DNA from: UBA1205 sp045598105 | GTDB lineage: Bacteria > Bacteroidota > Bacteroidia > Bacteroidales > WCHB1-69 | Assembly: GCA_045598105.1 (NCBI GenBank) | Contig: JAZLLK010000047.1 | Location: 1 to 44,567, forward strand | Reading direction: 5' to 3' | DNA: 44,567 nucleotides | Part shown: positions 8,333 to 16,366 of the stretch, in pieces | Position numbering within the stretch: the first letter of the stretch is position 1 | How the letters are laid out: the number at the start of each line of letters is the position of its first letter | Notes under the pieces: model-generated | Database searches by the model: none | Seen by the model: only the letters and a program-made list of their open reading frames with translations | What the model was told of the DNA's origin: nothing | Made by a program: the position numbers and the translations under genes

Positions 8333-8340
8333 CAAATATA
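8333..8340 (-). promoter_or_regulatory. -7 element of the HTH-AbiH-integrase operon
   Basis: The minus strand reads TATATTTG (TAnnTTTG), about 88 bp before the start codon. The transcript would start just before the iterons, so a protein bound to them could block transcription. Confidence 0.45.
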
Positions 8341-8387
8341 CAATAAAAATACCATATATAAGCACAAATAACGAAAAATATTTATCA

Positions 8388-8423
8388 ACAAAAACGGGTG
8401 TAACACATTGTGCTACATCCGTT
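8388..8423 (-). terminator. Rho-independent terminator of dnaK
   Basis: On the minus strand a 15-bp near-perfect stem (AACGGATGTAGCACA with TGTTACACCCGTT) is followed by TTTTTGTT, 34 bp after the dnaK stop. It marks the end of the resident locus, so the element boundary lies between about 8250 and 8388. Confidence 0.7.
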
Positions 8424-8456
8424 TGGTTATTTTTGATAAACTGTTGTTTATCTACA

Positions 8457-10364
8457 TTATTTTACCTCCTCAAAGTCCACATCAGTTACTTCCTGGTCTT
8501 TGCCGTTGTTGGCGTTGGAGGATTGCTGTTGCTGTTGCTGGGCACCGGGGTTGCCTTGTTGGGCTTGTGCATTGTACATTTCCTGTGATGCACTTTGCCA
8601 TATGTTGTTCAATTCGGCCATGGCGGAGTCAATAGCGGCTATATCTTTGTTTTTGTGAGCTTCACGCAACTTTTCGTTGGCGGCTTCTATTTGGCTCTTT
8701 TTGTCTGCCGGCAGTTTGTCGCCGAATTCTTTCAGCTGCTTGTCGGTTTGGAATACCATAGCGTCGGCCTGGTTGAGCTTGTCTATTTCTTCTTTCACCT
8801 TTTTGTCGTTTTCGGCGTTGGCAGCGGCTTCGGCTTTCATCTTCTTTATTTCTTCGTCGCTCAAGCCCGAGGATGCGGTAATGGTGATGTGTTGTTCTTT
8901 ACCGGTGGCTTTATCTTTGGCGGTAACGTTGAGTATACCGTTGGAGTCTATATCAAATGATACTTCTATTTGAGGAACGCCTCTGGGGGCGGGCATAATG
9001 CCGTCCAGGTCAAAACGACCTACCTGCTTGTTATCTTTTGCCATGGGGCGTTCACCTTGCAGCACGTTAATAGTTACCGAAGGCTGATTGTCGGCAGCGG
9101 TGGAGAACACCTCGGTCTTTTTGGTAGGAATAGTGGTGTTGGCATCTATGAGCTTGGTCATTACGCCACCCAAAGTTTCTATACCCAATGACAGCGGGGT
9201 AACATCCAGTAATAATACGTCTTTTACTTCACCGGTGAGCACGCCGCCCTGTATAGAGGCACCTACAGCTACCACTTCGTCAGGATTTACACCTTTGGAA
9301 GGTGTTTTGCCGAAGAAGTCGGCTACCACCTTTTGTATGGCGGGAATACGGGTAGAACCGCCTACCAGTATTACGGTGTCAATATCCGATGTGCTTAAGC
9401 CTGCATCCTGCAATGCTTTTTTGCAGGGCTCTATGGTAGCACGAATAAGGTGGTCGGCCAATTGTTCAAATTTTGCACGGCTCAGTGAGGTTACCAGGTG
9501 CTTAGGCATACCGTCTACCGGCATAATGTAAGGCAGGTTAATTTCGGTGGAAGCGGAAGAAGACAATTCTATTTTGGCTTTTTCGGCAGCTTCTTTCAGT
9601 CTTTGGTGTGCCATGGCATCTTTACGAAGGTCTATGCCGTTTTCCTTTTGGAATTCTTCAGCCAGCCAGTCTATAATTACGTGGTCAAAGTCATCACCGC
9701 CCAGGTGAGTATCACCATTGGTGGATTTTACTTCAAATACGCCGTCACCCAGCTCCAGTATAGATATATCAAATGTACCGCCGCCTAAGTCAAATACTGC
9801 TACTTTGCTGTCGGATGATTTTTTATCCAATCCGTAAGCCAATGCGGCTGCGGTAGGTTCGTTAATAATACGTTTTACGGTTAAGCCTGCTATTTCACCG
9901 GCTTCTTTGGTGGCCTGACGCTGTGAATCACTAAAGTAGGCCGGAACGGTAATTACGGCTTCGGTAACTTCCTGACCTAAGTAGTCTTCAGCGGTTTTTT
10001 TCATTTTTTGCAGCACTATGGCCGATATTTCCTGCGGAGTGTATAATCTTCCGTCTATTTTTACTCTGGGAGTGTTATTGTCTCCTTTTACCACCTCGTA
10101 GCTTACTCTGGCTATCTCTTTGGCTACGGCATCGTAGCTTTCACCCATAAAACGTTTAATAGATGAAATGGTTCTGGTAGGATTGGTTACGGCCTGACGC
10201 TTGGCAGGGTCACCTATCTTTCTGTCCCCATTGTCTAAAAAAGCTACTATGGAAGGCGTGGTTCTGCTACCTTCACTATTGGCTATTACGGTAGGTTCAT
10301 TACCTTCCATTACTGCTACACATGAATTGGTGGTTCCTAAGTCTATACCTATTATTTTACCCAT
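8457..10364 (-). CDS. dnaK: Molecular chaperone DnaK (Hsp70)
   Basis: A 635-residue Hsp70. The ATPase domain starts MGKIIGIDLGTTNSCVAVME and carries VAVFDLGGGTFDISILEL and ILVGGSTRIPAIQ. The linker DVLLLDVTPLSLGIE, the beta-sandwich substrate-binding domain, the helical lid and a Gln-rich tail ending GKDQEVTDVDFEEVK are all present. It acts in cytosolic protein folding with DnaJ and GrpE, neither of which is adjacent. Monocistronic, with a terminator downstream. No canonical TAnnTTTG is visible on the minus strand in the 327 bp upstream, so its promoter may be of another type. Confidence 0.98.
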   Translation of the reverse strand: MGKIIGIDLGTTNSCVAVMEGNEPTVIANSEGSRTTPSIVAFLDNGDRKIGDPAKRQAVTNPTRTISSIKRFMGESYDAVAKEIARVSYEVVKGDNNTPRVKIDGRLYTPQEISAIVLQKMKKTAEDYLGQEVTEAVITVPAYFSDSQRQATKEAGEIAGLTVKRIINEPTAAALAYGLDKKSSDSKVAVFDLGGGTFDISILELGDGVFEVKSTNGDTHLGGDDFDHVIIDWLAEEFQKENGIDLRKDAMAHQRLKEAAEKAKIELSSSASTEINLPYIMPVDGMPKHLVTSLSRAKFEQLADHLIRATIEPCKKALQDAGLSTSDIDTVILVGGSTRIPAIQKVVADFFGKTPSKGVNPDEVVAVGASIQGGVLTGEVKDVLLLDVTPLSLGIETLGGVMTKLIDANTTIPTKKTEVFSTAADNQPSVTINVLQGERPMAKDNKQVGRFDLDGIMPAPRGVPQIEVSFDIDSNGILNVTAKDKATGKEQHITITASSGLSDEEIKKMKAEAAANAENDKKVKEEIDKLNQADAMVFQTDKQLKEFGDKLPADKKSQIEAANEKLREAHKNKDIAAIDSAMAELNNIWQSASQEMYNAQAQQGNPGAQQQQQQSSNANNGKDQEVTDVDFEEVK

Positions 10365-10604
10365 TTCTTGTTTCCTTTCTGTATTTTTATTTGCGTTTTT
10401 ATTTACTTTGTTTTATTTTATTTCTGTTATTTTTTTTGGATTCGTCTTAGTTTATTTCAATCTTTGTGCCAGTCAGTATTTTCCGGCGGCATATATTTGC
10501 TGCGAAATAAATGTAATGCTCACATATACATATATTTGCATGTGTTTTTATGAAATTTATAGTCTTATTGTCCTACCGAAAAAATGTCATTATGAGCATA
10601 AAAA

Positions 10605-10625
10605 TTACTGACATCTTGTCAGTAA
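10605..10625. promoter_or_regulatory. Palindrome upstream of dnaK overlapping a plus-strand promoter
   Basis: TTACTGACA-TCT-TGTCAGTAA is a perfect 9-bp inverted repeat, with an extra TGTCA half-site at 10585-10589. It lies in the 327-bp gap between dnaK and the glycosyltransferase gene. A plus-strand promoter-like pair overlaps it: TTG at 10616-10618 and TACCTTTG at 10640-10647, with 21 bases between. That promoter would fire into the glycosyltransferase gene in antisense. Candidate repressor operator; the rest of the gap is T-rich with nothing recognisable. Confidence 0.45.
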
Positions 10626-10691
10626 ATGGCAGTATTGGTTACCTTTGTTGTAGGCCTGCGGCCTCAAAAAAAGAAGGGAAGCAAGGTCGTG

Positions 10692-11735
10692 TTATTGGCA
10701 CACCAGTTCGGTTATTTTGAGCCGATATTGGTCGGCCCATGTGTTGAATACGGAGGAAGGCTTATAGGCAGGCAGGTATTGCAGGAATGCGTCCACATTA
10801 AAGCAGGAGCCTTCTATGCCTGCACCGCAGACATAAGCCTCATGAGCATTGCATTTTTGTTCAAAATTGGCGGGCACCATCCACACGGGTTTGTGCAGGT
10901 ACAGGGCTTCGGCTACGGTTTCAAAGCCTGCCGTGCACATTACTCCTTGGGCAGTGCTCATGTACAGGGCAAACTCTTCTTTATTCAGCTCATGCACCTG
11001 TATCATCGGGTGGGAGCAGGGTACGGCATGGTCAGTAAACACATGTAAGGGTATGCGTATAGGCTGCTTTTCCATGTGCCGCAGGTAGCCGGCATTGAGC
11101 ATATAGCATAATATATGCTCTTGTGTATCAGTGTATGAGGAGCGGGTAATGGTGGGGTTCAAAAACGGCGGAGCCGTATAAAGCCCCAGCTGCGGGCAGT
11201 CCGGTTGCAGACTCAAAGACAACCCTATTTTCATGTGAGCACCTATGCAACTTATGCGGGTGAGTATTTTCAATAGCAGACCTCGCATACCAAAATGCTT
11301 GGGAAAGCGATAGCTTGGGTGCAGAAACATGTATTGGTGGGCTATGCACACCATGGGTATGCTTATATGCCGGCAGGCATAAACCATGCCCATAAGGGGC
11401 TCATAAAAATTAATGAGCTTGTTAGCCCTGCTGTGTTGTAGCAGGCGGCGTATGTGGCGTATGGACTTAAAGTATCGGCCGCATACCGCCATATTGTATG
11501 CTACGCTTTTCCACACGCGGGTGCGTGTGGAGGACGGTAAAAAGTTTGGCGAAGCATAAGTAACCACCTCACAGGGAAAAGCCTGCCGCACATAGTCTGG
11601 CACAGGCCTGAAAGGACTTACACCTATGAGCACCTTCTCCAGCGTGTGTCCCTGCTGCTGTAACTGTTGCCACAGTGCCATGGCCTGGGTAAAATGCCCT
11701 CTTCCTTCGCCTTGTATTACCAATATGAATGTCAT
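10692..11735 (-). CDS. Glycosyltransferase-like protein (MJ1255-like / GT-B fold)
   Basis: A 347-residue protein from the ATG at 11735, which follows the folP stop by five bases. The longer frame starting at 11777 overlaps folP and is unlikely. The N-terminus ILVIQGEGRGHFTQAMALW has the Gly-rich loop of GT-B enzymes (QGEGRGH). The C-terminal half has VMCTAGFETVAEALYLHKPVWMVP and EQKCNAHEA, the usual donor-binding segment of UDP-sugar transferases such as MurG and the MJ1255 family. No signal peptide; probably cytosolic. Acceptor unknown. Apparently co-transcribed with folP. Confidence 0.75.
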   Translation of the reverse strand: MTFILVIQGEGRGHFTQAMALWQQLQQQGHTLEKVLIGVSPFRPVPDYVRQAFPCEVVTYASPNFLPSSTRTRVWKSVAYNMAVCGRYFKSIRHIRRLLQHSRANKLINFYEPLMGMVYACRHISIPMVCIAHQYMFLHPSYRFPKHFGMRGLLLKILTRISCIGAHMKIGLSLSLQPDCPQLGLYTAPPFLNPTITRSSYTDTQEHILCYMLNAGYLRHMEKQPIRIPLHVFTDHAVPCSHPMIQVHELNKEEFALYMSTAQGVMCTAGFETVAEALYLHKPVWMVPANFEQKCNAHEAYVCGAGIEGSCFNVDAFLQYLPAYKPSSVFNTWADQYRLKITELVCQ

Positions 11736-11740
11736 TATCT

Positions 11741-12565
11741 TTATTTTAACAGTTCCACTACCTGCATGGCCTGCCATGCGGCTTCCACATCATGTACCCG
11801 CAGTATGTCGGCACCATGTAATAGGGCTATGGTGTTGGCAGCGGTGGTGGCCGGAAGGGCCTGCTGCGGTGTTATATTCATGGGCTTATATAGCATGCTC
11901 TTGCGTGATATGCCTGCCAGTATGGGGCATTGTAGCTGCCTGAATACATCCATGCGGCTCAGTAAGGCATAGTTCTGTTCTACCGTTTTGCCAAATCCAA
12001 AGCCGGGGTCTATTATAATGTCGCTTACGCCCATGGCGTGAAGGGTGTGTATTTTTTCACTCATATAATATAATATATCTCCTATAAGGTCCTTATATTG
12101 GGTGTGCTGCTGCATGTATTGTGGCAGGTGGGTGGTGTGGGTGAGCACGTAGGGTACCTGCTTACTGGCGGTAACAGTAAGCATGTCAGGGTCAAATGCA
12201 CCACCTGATATGTCATTAATAATGTGTACACCATGGCTTATGGCATAGTACGCCACCCCGGCACGATAGGTGTCAATGGAATATATGGCCTTGTCCATAT
12301 ATGGCTGAAGAGCCTGTAAAGCTGTTTTAAGAGCATATAGCTCCTCCTCTTCGCTTATTACACGTGCCTGTGGATTGGTAGCCATGCAGCCTATGTCTAT
12401 AATGTCAGCACGTTCCTTCAACAGCTGCTGCACACGCTCTGTTATGCTGCTTTCCTGCAGGTATTTGCCTCCGTCATAGAACGATTCTTCCGTAACATTG
12501 AGTATGCCCATAATGCAGGGACGGGTATAATGGATTATGCGACCTTTACAGTTGATATTTAGCAT
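11741..12565 (-). CDS. folP: Dihydropteroate synthase with atypical substrate loops
   Basis: A 274-residue TIM-barrel enzyme condensing pABA with hydroxymethyl-dihydropterin diphosphate in folate synthesis. Recognisable blocks are IMGILNVTEESFYDGGKY, YSIDTYRAGVA, IINDISGGAFD, IIDPGFGFGKTVEQN, AGISRKSML and the C-terminal ILRVHDVEA. Two normally invariant loops differ. NVTPDSFSDGG is NVTEESFYDGG. DIGGESTRPGA is DIGCMATNPQA, which replaces the Arg that contacts substrate by Asn and the loop Gly by Gln. The Lys (SRK) and RVHD residues are kept. Probably still folP, as no other candidate is in view, but kinetics or sulfonamide response could differ. Confidence 0.88.
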   Translation of the reverse strand: MLNINCKGRIIHYTRPCIMGILNVTEESFYDGGKYLQESSITERVQQLLKERADIIDIGCMATNPQARVISEEEELYALKTALQALQPYMDKAIYSIDTYRAGVAYYAISHGVHIINDISGGAFDPDMLTVTASKQVPYVLTHTTHLPQYMQQHTQYKDLIGDILYYMSEKIHTLHAMGVSDIIIDPGFGFGKTVEQNYALLSRMDVFRQLQCPILAGISRKSMLYKPMNITPQQALPATTAANTIALLHGADILRVHDVEAAWQAMQVVELLK

Positions 12566-12614
12566 GTTGTGTGTGTTATTGTTCGTTTTTGTATGCCATT
12601 ACGCATATAAAATG

Positions 12615-12622
12615 CAAAGGTA
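12615..12622 (-). promoter_or_regulatory. -7 element of the folP operon
   Basis: The minus strand reads TACCTTTG followed by CATTTTATATG, about 50 bp before the folP ATG. Confidence 0.65.
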
Positions 12623-12718
12623 ACATTTTTTTAGAACAATTCACCGCATGTGTTCCGTCCGTTTTTTTTGTCATGTTTGCAAGTGCCATTAATTTTTTTT
12701 GGGGGAGGAAAGGGTATG

Positions 12719-12744
12719 TAGAGACGTGGCATGCTACGTCTCTA
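12719..12744. repeat. 26-bp near-perfect palindrome (REP-like)
   Basis: The 9-bp arms TAGAGACGT and ACGTCTCTA enclose GGCATGCT, which itself can pair. This form (GAGACGT..ACGTCTC) resembles dispersed palindromes I recall from several bacterial genomes; copy number in this genome cannot be judged from one copy. Confidence 0.55.
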
Positions 12745-12844
12745 TATTCGTTTAACAGGCATGCCGCATTTCCGGCGTTACCATAAAAAGCCTGTAATCC
12801 TACAAGCATAGCGTATGCGGAGAAAGTTATGAATTAAAGAAAAA

Positions 12845-12966
12845 TAGGGACGGAAGGCGTTGCTTATACAACAGGAAACCTGCAACAATGAGAAATTTTC
12901 TTATAAGCTGAAACTTGCAGACAAAATTTCCTTTTTGCATGCTTATTGCATACCCTTCCGTCCCTA
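12845..12966. repeat. 122-bp element with 13-bp perfect terminal inverted repeats
   Basis: TAGGGACGGAAGG (12845-12857) and CCTTCCGTCCCTA (12954-12966) are perfect inverted repeats. Inside are further nested pairs: CTGCAA/TTGCAG (12880-12885, 12915-12920) and GAAATTTT/AAAATTTC (12892-12899, 12923-12930). It has no ORF. It could be a MITE or a structured ncRNA. A-rich tracts flank both ends, so a target-site duplication cannot be called. Confidence 0.45.
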
Positions 12967-12991
12967 AAAACCCCGCCACTTTTCAGTGGCG
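12966..12991 (-). terminator. Terminator-like hairpin next to the 122-bp element
   Basis: On the minus strand CGCCACT-GAAA-AGTGGCG is followed by GGGTTTTT. This is a good GNRA-loop hairpin with a short T-run, but no minus-strand gene ends here. It may end an unrecognised small RNA transcribed from the 13.0-13.4 kb side. Confidence 0.35.
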
Positions 12992-13486
12992 AAAAAACTA
13001 CTTTAACACACGTTACACCAATGATAATGAACTATATATCTTACCATCAATGAGAAAAAAACGGGGCTGATCCCGTAATACGCCACATTATTGTTATATT
13101 TGTATATTTATAAATAGTTATTTTTAAATATGTTATAAATAAATTTTGTTAAATAGTGTCAAAATTTTTTTTAATGTTATAAAAAACAACTATTTTAATA
13201 GTAAATTTATGGTTTAATCTATTAATCAATTAAATGTAGCATATGTTTTTTTCTCGTGAGTTACTTGTAAAACGCTTAATAATCAATGGTGATAGGAGTA
13301 TAGAATTGGTTTTCTCGCCCTTTAGGGCGTGTTTTCTCGGGCCGAAGGACATGATTTAAAAAGAATGCGGGTAAATGCTGAATTTTACTGCAAGCCGGTA
13401 ATGACCGTTGAACGCATGTATCGGTTATAAAAAAACACAGGGCGGTTTAAGTAAAATAAGTGTAGGGAGGATATTAAAAAAAATGT

Positions 13487-13494
13487 TATCTTTG
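13487..13494 (+). promoter_or_regulatory. -7 element of the small membrane protein-rhodanese operon
   Basis: TATCTTTG followed by CACATTTG, 25 bp before the ATG at 13520. Confidence 0.6.
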
Positions 13495-13519
13495 CACATT
13501 TGTTATAAATAATATATAT

Positions 13520-13738
13520 ATGACCACCGATAGTATACAGGTAACCGAAACATCTGCCATTGACACCATAGCATTGCAGGAGCTGCCTGCAGGCGTTTTT
13601 TCTCAGGCACACATGCCCTCATGGCAGGTATTGGTAGCCGGCATGGCCGGAGTATTTGTATTTATGGTGCTTTTGGTATTGCTTACTAATTGGATAGGTA
13701 AGCTAAAGGCATGGTGGACATCAAAACAATGTAAATAA
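13520..13738 (+). CDS. Small single-pass membrane protein, function unknown
   Basis: A 72-residue protein with one strongly hydrophobic segment at about 35-60 (VLVAGMAGVFVFMVLLVLLT) followed by a basic tail (KLKAWWTSKQCK), suggesting an N-out, C-in orientation. I do not recognise a family. Support for it being real: a -7 element 25 bp upstream, resident ATA-rich codon use, and a rhodanese gene 14 bp downstream in the same direction. It is the first gene of an apparent operon continuing through hldA-like and porT. Confidence 0.6.
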   Translation: MTTDSIQVTETSAIDTIALQELPAGVFSQAHMPSWQVLVAGMAGVFVFMVLLVLLTNWIGKLKAWWTSKQCK

Positions 13739-13752
13739 AGAGCCGTAGAATA

Positions 13753-14109
13753 ATGATAGAAACCATATCCGCTCAAGCCGCTTATGAAGCCATACAGCAG
13801 GGTGCTGTATTGGTAGATGTACGTGAAAAAAGTGAAACATCATTTTGTTGGGTTACCCTGAAAGATGTTATATACATGCCCTATTCCCGTATGGAGGAGT
13901 TGTTACCCGCATTGCCGCAAGGCAAAATGCTTATAATATGCTGTGCGGCAGGCATAGTAAGCGAGCAGGCCGCCGTACGTATAGCTGCTATGGGGCATGA
14001 TGTAAAGGTGTTACATAACGGGCTTATAGCCTGGAAACTGGCTCATTTACCTATAACTACCGCCCATGAGGCACACACCTGCTGTGGCGGCGGGCATCAT
14101 CATGAATAA
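13753..14109 (+). CDS. Rhodanese-like domain protein
   Basis: A 118-residue single rhodanese domain: VLVDVREKSE near the N-terminus and the active-site loop MLIICCAAGIVSEQAA, with Cys in the catalytic position, then NGLIAWKLAHLP. Likely a cytosolic sulfurtransferase or sulfur carrier. The C-terminal tail CCGGGHHHE is Cys/His-rich and could bind metal; it is not part of the core fold. Second gene of the operon. Confidence 0.82.
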   Translation: MIETISAQAAYEAIQQGAVLVDVREKSETSFCWVTLKDVIYMPYSRMEELLPALPQGKMLIICCAAGIVSEQAAVRIAAMGHDVKVLHNGLIAWKLAHLPITTAHEAHTCCGGGHHHE

Positions 14110-14117
14110 TATATAAA

Positions 14118-15140
14118 ATGAGTGTACCTATGACATTGAATCATATATTTGAGGCCTTCAATGGTAAAAACATATTGGTGATAGGTGATGTAATGCTTGA
14201 TGAATACCTTGAGGGCAAGGTGAGTCGTATATCGCCCGAGGCGCCGGTGCCCATAGTGGACATTAGTTCCCGCTATTGCCGCTTAGGAGGCGCCGCTAAT
14301 GTAGCCTTAAATATTAAGGCATTGGGAGCTAATCCTATATTGTGTTCCGTAATAGGTACAGATGATAAAAGTGCGGCGTTTGAGCAGCAGTTGCACAGCC
14401 TGAATATGAGTGATGCCGGCATAGTAAGCAGTGAAGACCGAAAAATGACGGTAAAATACAGGGTACTGGGTAATAATACCCAATTACTCCGCTTAGATGA
14501 TGAAATACGCACTCCCTTAAATGAGCATGACCATGGCAGGCTTATGGGGCGTATATCGGCATTGGTACAGGCCGGCAGTGTGGCGGGCATAGTATTTGAG
14601 GACTATGACAAGGGTGTAATATCCCCCCGGCTTATTAATGAAATTACTGCCTTGGCAGGCAGGTATCATATACCCGTTACGGTAGATCCCAAAAGAAACA
14701 ATTTTTCGGCATATCATAATGTGGATTTATTCAAGCCCAATTGGAAAGAAATGAAAGAAGGCCTGGGGTTGAAATGTGATAAGCCCGATGATAGCAGCAT
14801 AGCTGCCATAAAGGCTATGATGGAGCAGCAGCATTTTAGCATGGTAATGCTCACCCTTAGTGAAGACGGTGTAATGCTGTTATACCGGGAGCATGATGCA
14901 ATATACAGCACCCACATGCCTACAAGGGTGCGTAAGGTGGCCGATGTGTCAGGTGCTGGTGATACCATGATAGCCGTGGCCACTTTGGCATTGGTAGCAG
15001 GAACCAATCCCCGTCTTATGGTGGCTTTGGCCAATATTGCCGGAGGCCTGGTGTGTGAGCAGGTGGGTGTAGTAGCAGTAAATAAGCAACTTTTTTTGGC
15101 CGAGGCCGTAAAAGATATGCAACATATAATGAATGAATAA
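14118..15140 (+). CDS. PfkB-family kinase, D-glycero-D-manno-heptose-7-phosphate kinase type (RfaE1/HldA-like)
   Basis: A 340-residue ribokinase-fold protein matching the kinase half of HldE. Motifs: ILVIGDVMLDEYLEGKVSRI at the N-terminus, RLGGAANVALNIKALGA, VDPKRNNFSAY and the catalytic DVSGAGDTMIAVATLAL with its base Asp. No cytidylyltransferase half is fused. In Bacteroidetes such proteins supply ADP-heptose for the LPS core. Substrate is inferred from the family. Its end overlaps the open frame of porT, but the porT start at 15160 lies just after it. Confidence 0.85.
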   Translation: MSVPMTLNHIFEAFNGKNILVIGDVMLDEYLEGKVSRISPEAPVPIVDISSRYCRLGGAANVALNIKALGANPILCSVIGTDDKSAAFEQQLHSLNMSDAGIVSSEDRKMTVKYRVLGNNTQLLRLDDEIRTPLNEHDHGRLMGRISALVQAGSVAGIVFEDYDKGVISPRLINEITALAGRYHIPVTVDPKRNNFSAYHNVDLFKPNWKEMKEGLGLKCDKPDDSSIAAIKAMMEQQHFSMVMLTLSEDGVMLLYREHDAIYSTHMPTRVRKVADVSGAGDTMIAVATLALVAGTNPRLMVALANIAGGLVCEQVGVVAVNKQLFLAEAVKDMQHIMNE

Positions 15141-15159
15141 TTATAGCAGCAGCACATAT

Positions 15160-15864
15160 ATGAAAAAGGCGGTAATATTAGCAATAATAATGATGATAAT
15201 GGCTGTAACCCGGGCACAATGGAAGCCGCATAATATGCCGGAATATGATACCAAGCCCTTCCATTTTGGCTATGCCATAGGTTATAATTATGCTAATTTT
15301 GCCATACAACCTGTATCTAATTTGAACGAATACGATTCGCTTATGCGTGTAGAAACTGCGGGTATGAGCGGCTTTGATATAGGTATAGTGTGCAATGTGC
15401 GATTGGCAGAGTATTTGGATTTCAGGTTCGTCCCCAGCATATCTCTTATAGATCGTAAGGTGGATTATAAACTGCAATACGGTGTTGATAACACCATAAA
15501 ATGGATATCCAAAAGCGTGGAATCGGTAGATTTGAATTTGCCGGTGCTGCTTAAGTTAAAGTCCTCACGTATGGGTAATTTCCGCTTTTACGCCATAGGC
15601 GGCGTGCAATATAGTTTTGATATGGCTACCCGCAGTAAAAAACGTAACCCTGAAGGGGAATTGGTACTCAAGCTCAAGGCACACGATGTGGATGTACAGG
15701 CCGGCGTGGGCATAGATTTCTATTTGGAAAGCTTTAAATTAAGCCTGGAAGGCAAAATGTCGTATGGGGTGGTAAACATACTCGTTCCGGAGGATAATTC
15801 CATATCTTCCAGTTTGAATAGGCTGAGCACCAAAACTTTTCACTTTTCCATTCTATTTGAATAA
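15160..15864 (+). CDS. porT: PorT family outer-membrane beta-barrel protein (type IX secretion/gliding associated)
   Basis: About 234 residues from the ATG at 15160; a longer frame from 15133 overlaps the kinase gene and would bury the signal peptide. The N-terminus MKKAVILAIIMMIMAVTRAQ is a clear signal peptide ending ARAQ-like. The rest alternates short beta strands (FHFGYAIGYNYANFAIQ, YLDFRFVPSISLI, VQAGVGIDFYLESFKLSLEG) and ends with a Phe-rich final strand (FHFSILFE), as in porin-fold outer-membrane proteins. The pattern matches PorT/SprT needed for type IX secretion. Last gene of the operon. Confidence 0.78.
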   Translation: MKKAVILAIIMMIMAVTRAQWKPHNMPEYDTKPFHFGYAIGYNYANFAIQPVSNLNEYDSLMRVETAGMSGFDIGIVCNVRLAEYLDFRFVPSISLIDRKVDYKLQYGVDNTIKWISKSVESVDLNLPVLLKLKSSRMGNFRFYAIGGVQYSFDMATRSKKRNPEGELVLKLKAHDVDVQAGVGIDFYLESFKLSLEGKMSYGVVNILVPEDNSISSSLNRLSTKTFHFSILFE

Positions 15865-15872
15865 ATAGTATA

Positions 15873-16349
15873 TTATGTAAGATGTACATAAAATCTCACC
15901 TCCCTTTGGGCGGTGAATATTTCTTCCCATTTATCGGTGTGAAAGTCTATGCAGAAGCAAGCTCCGGTTTGCATATAATGGGAAAAATCGGGAATGAAGA
16001 ATTGTGCCAAGCTACTCACCTGAGGATTATGCCCTATGAGCATTACGGAAGTACTTAGGTTATCCTGTCCTACTATGGTGCTTATGTAGTGGTCAGGAGT
16101 GCCGGTATATAGTAAGGGCTCTTCTATAATATGACTGTTATCTACCTGCAGGTATTCGGCCAATATGCGGCAGGTCTGTTTGGCTCGCACAGCTACGCTG
16201 GTGTGTATGTTGTCCACCCTGCATTGTTTCTGTTGCAGGTATTTACCCAGCATTTGGGTGCGGGCTACACCCAGCGGAAGCAGTTCGCGTTGTATGTCGT
16301 TGGGGTTGGCGTCTGTTTTGGCATGGCGTACTATGTATAATGTTTTCAT
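15873..16349 (-). CDS. sixA: SixA-type phosphohistidine phosphatase
   Basis: A 158-residue histidine phosphatase. The catalytic RHAK motif lies in LYIVRHAKTDANPND at the N-terminus, VAVRAKQTCRILAEYL holds the second Arg, and VMLIGHNPQVSSLAQFF has the second catalytic His. It would remove phosphate from phosphohistidine proteins. Convergent with porT, with eight bases between the stops. Confidence 0.85.
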   Translation of the reverse strand: MKTLYIVRHAKTDANPNDIQRELLPLGVARTQMLGKYLQQKQCRVDNIHTSVAVRAKQTCRILAEYLQVDNSHIIEEPLLYTGTPDHYISTIVGQDNLSTSVMLIGHNPQVSSLAQFFIPDFSHYMQTGACFCIDFHTDKWEEIFTAQREVRFYVHLT

Positions 16350-16366
16350 ATGAATATTTTATCTTA

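Larger units (their letters stand above)
12566..13519. other. Repeat-rich noncoding stretch between folP and the rhodanese operon
   Basis: About 950 bp with no supportable gene. Besides the listed repeats it holds a hairpin ACGGG/CCCGT (13061-13076), a very AT-rich block (about 13080-13240) and a CGCCC-TTTA-GGGCG hairpin (13316-13329) followed by TGTTTTCT and flanked by two copies of TTTTCTCG. Short ORFs here have no recognisable content. Confidence 0.5.

Noticed and set aside
10626..11048. A 140-residue plus-strand frame downstream of a good plus-strand promoter
   Set aside because: Sequence shows no domain and overlaps the conserved C-terminus of the glycosyltransferase. The promoter is reported separately, as it may drive an antisense RNA.
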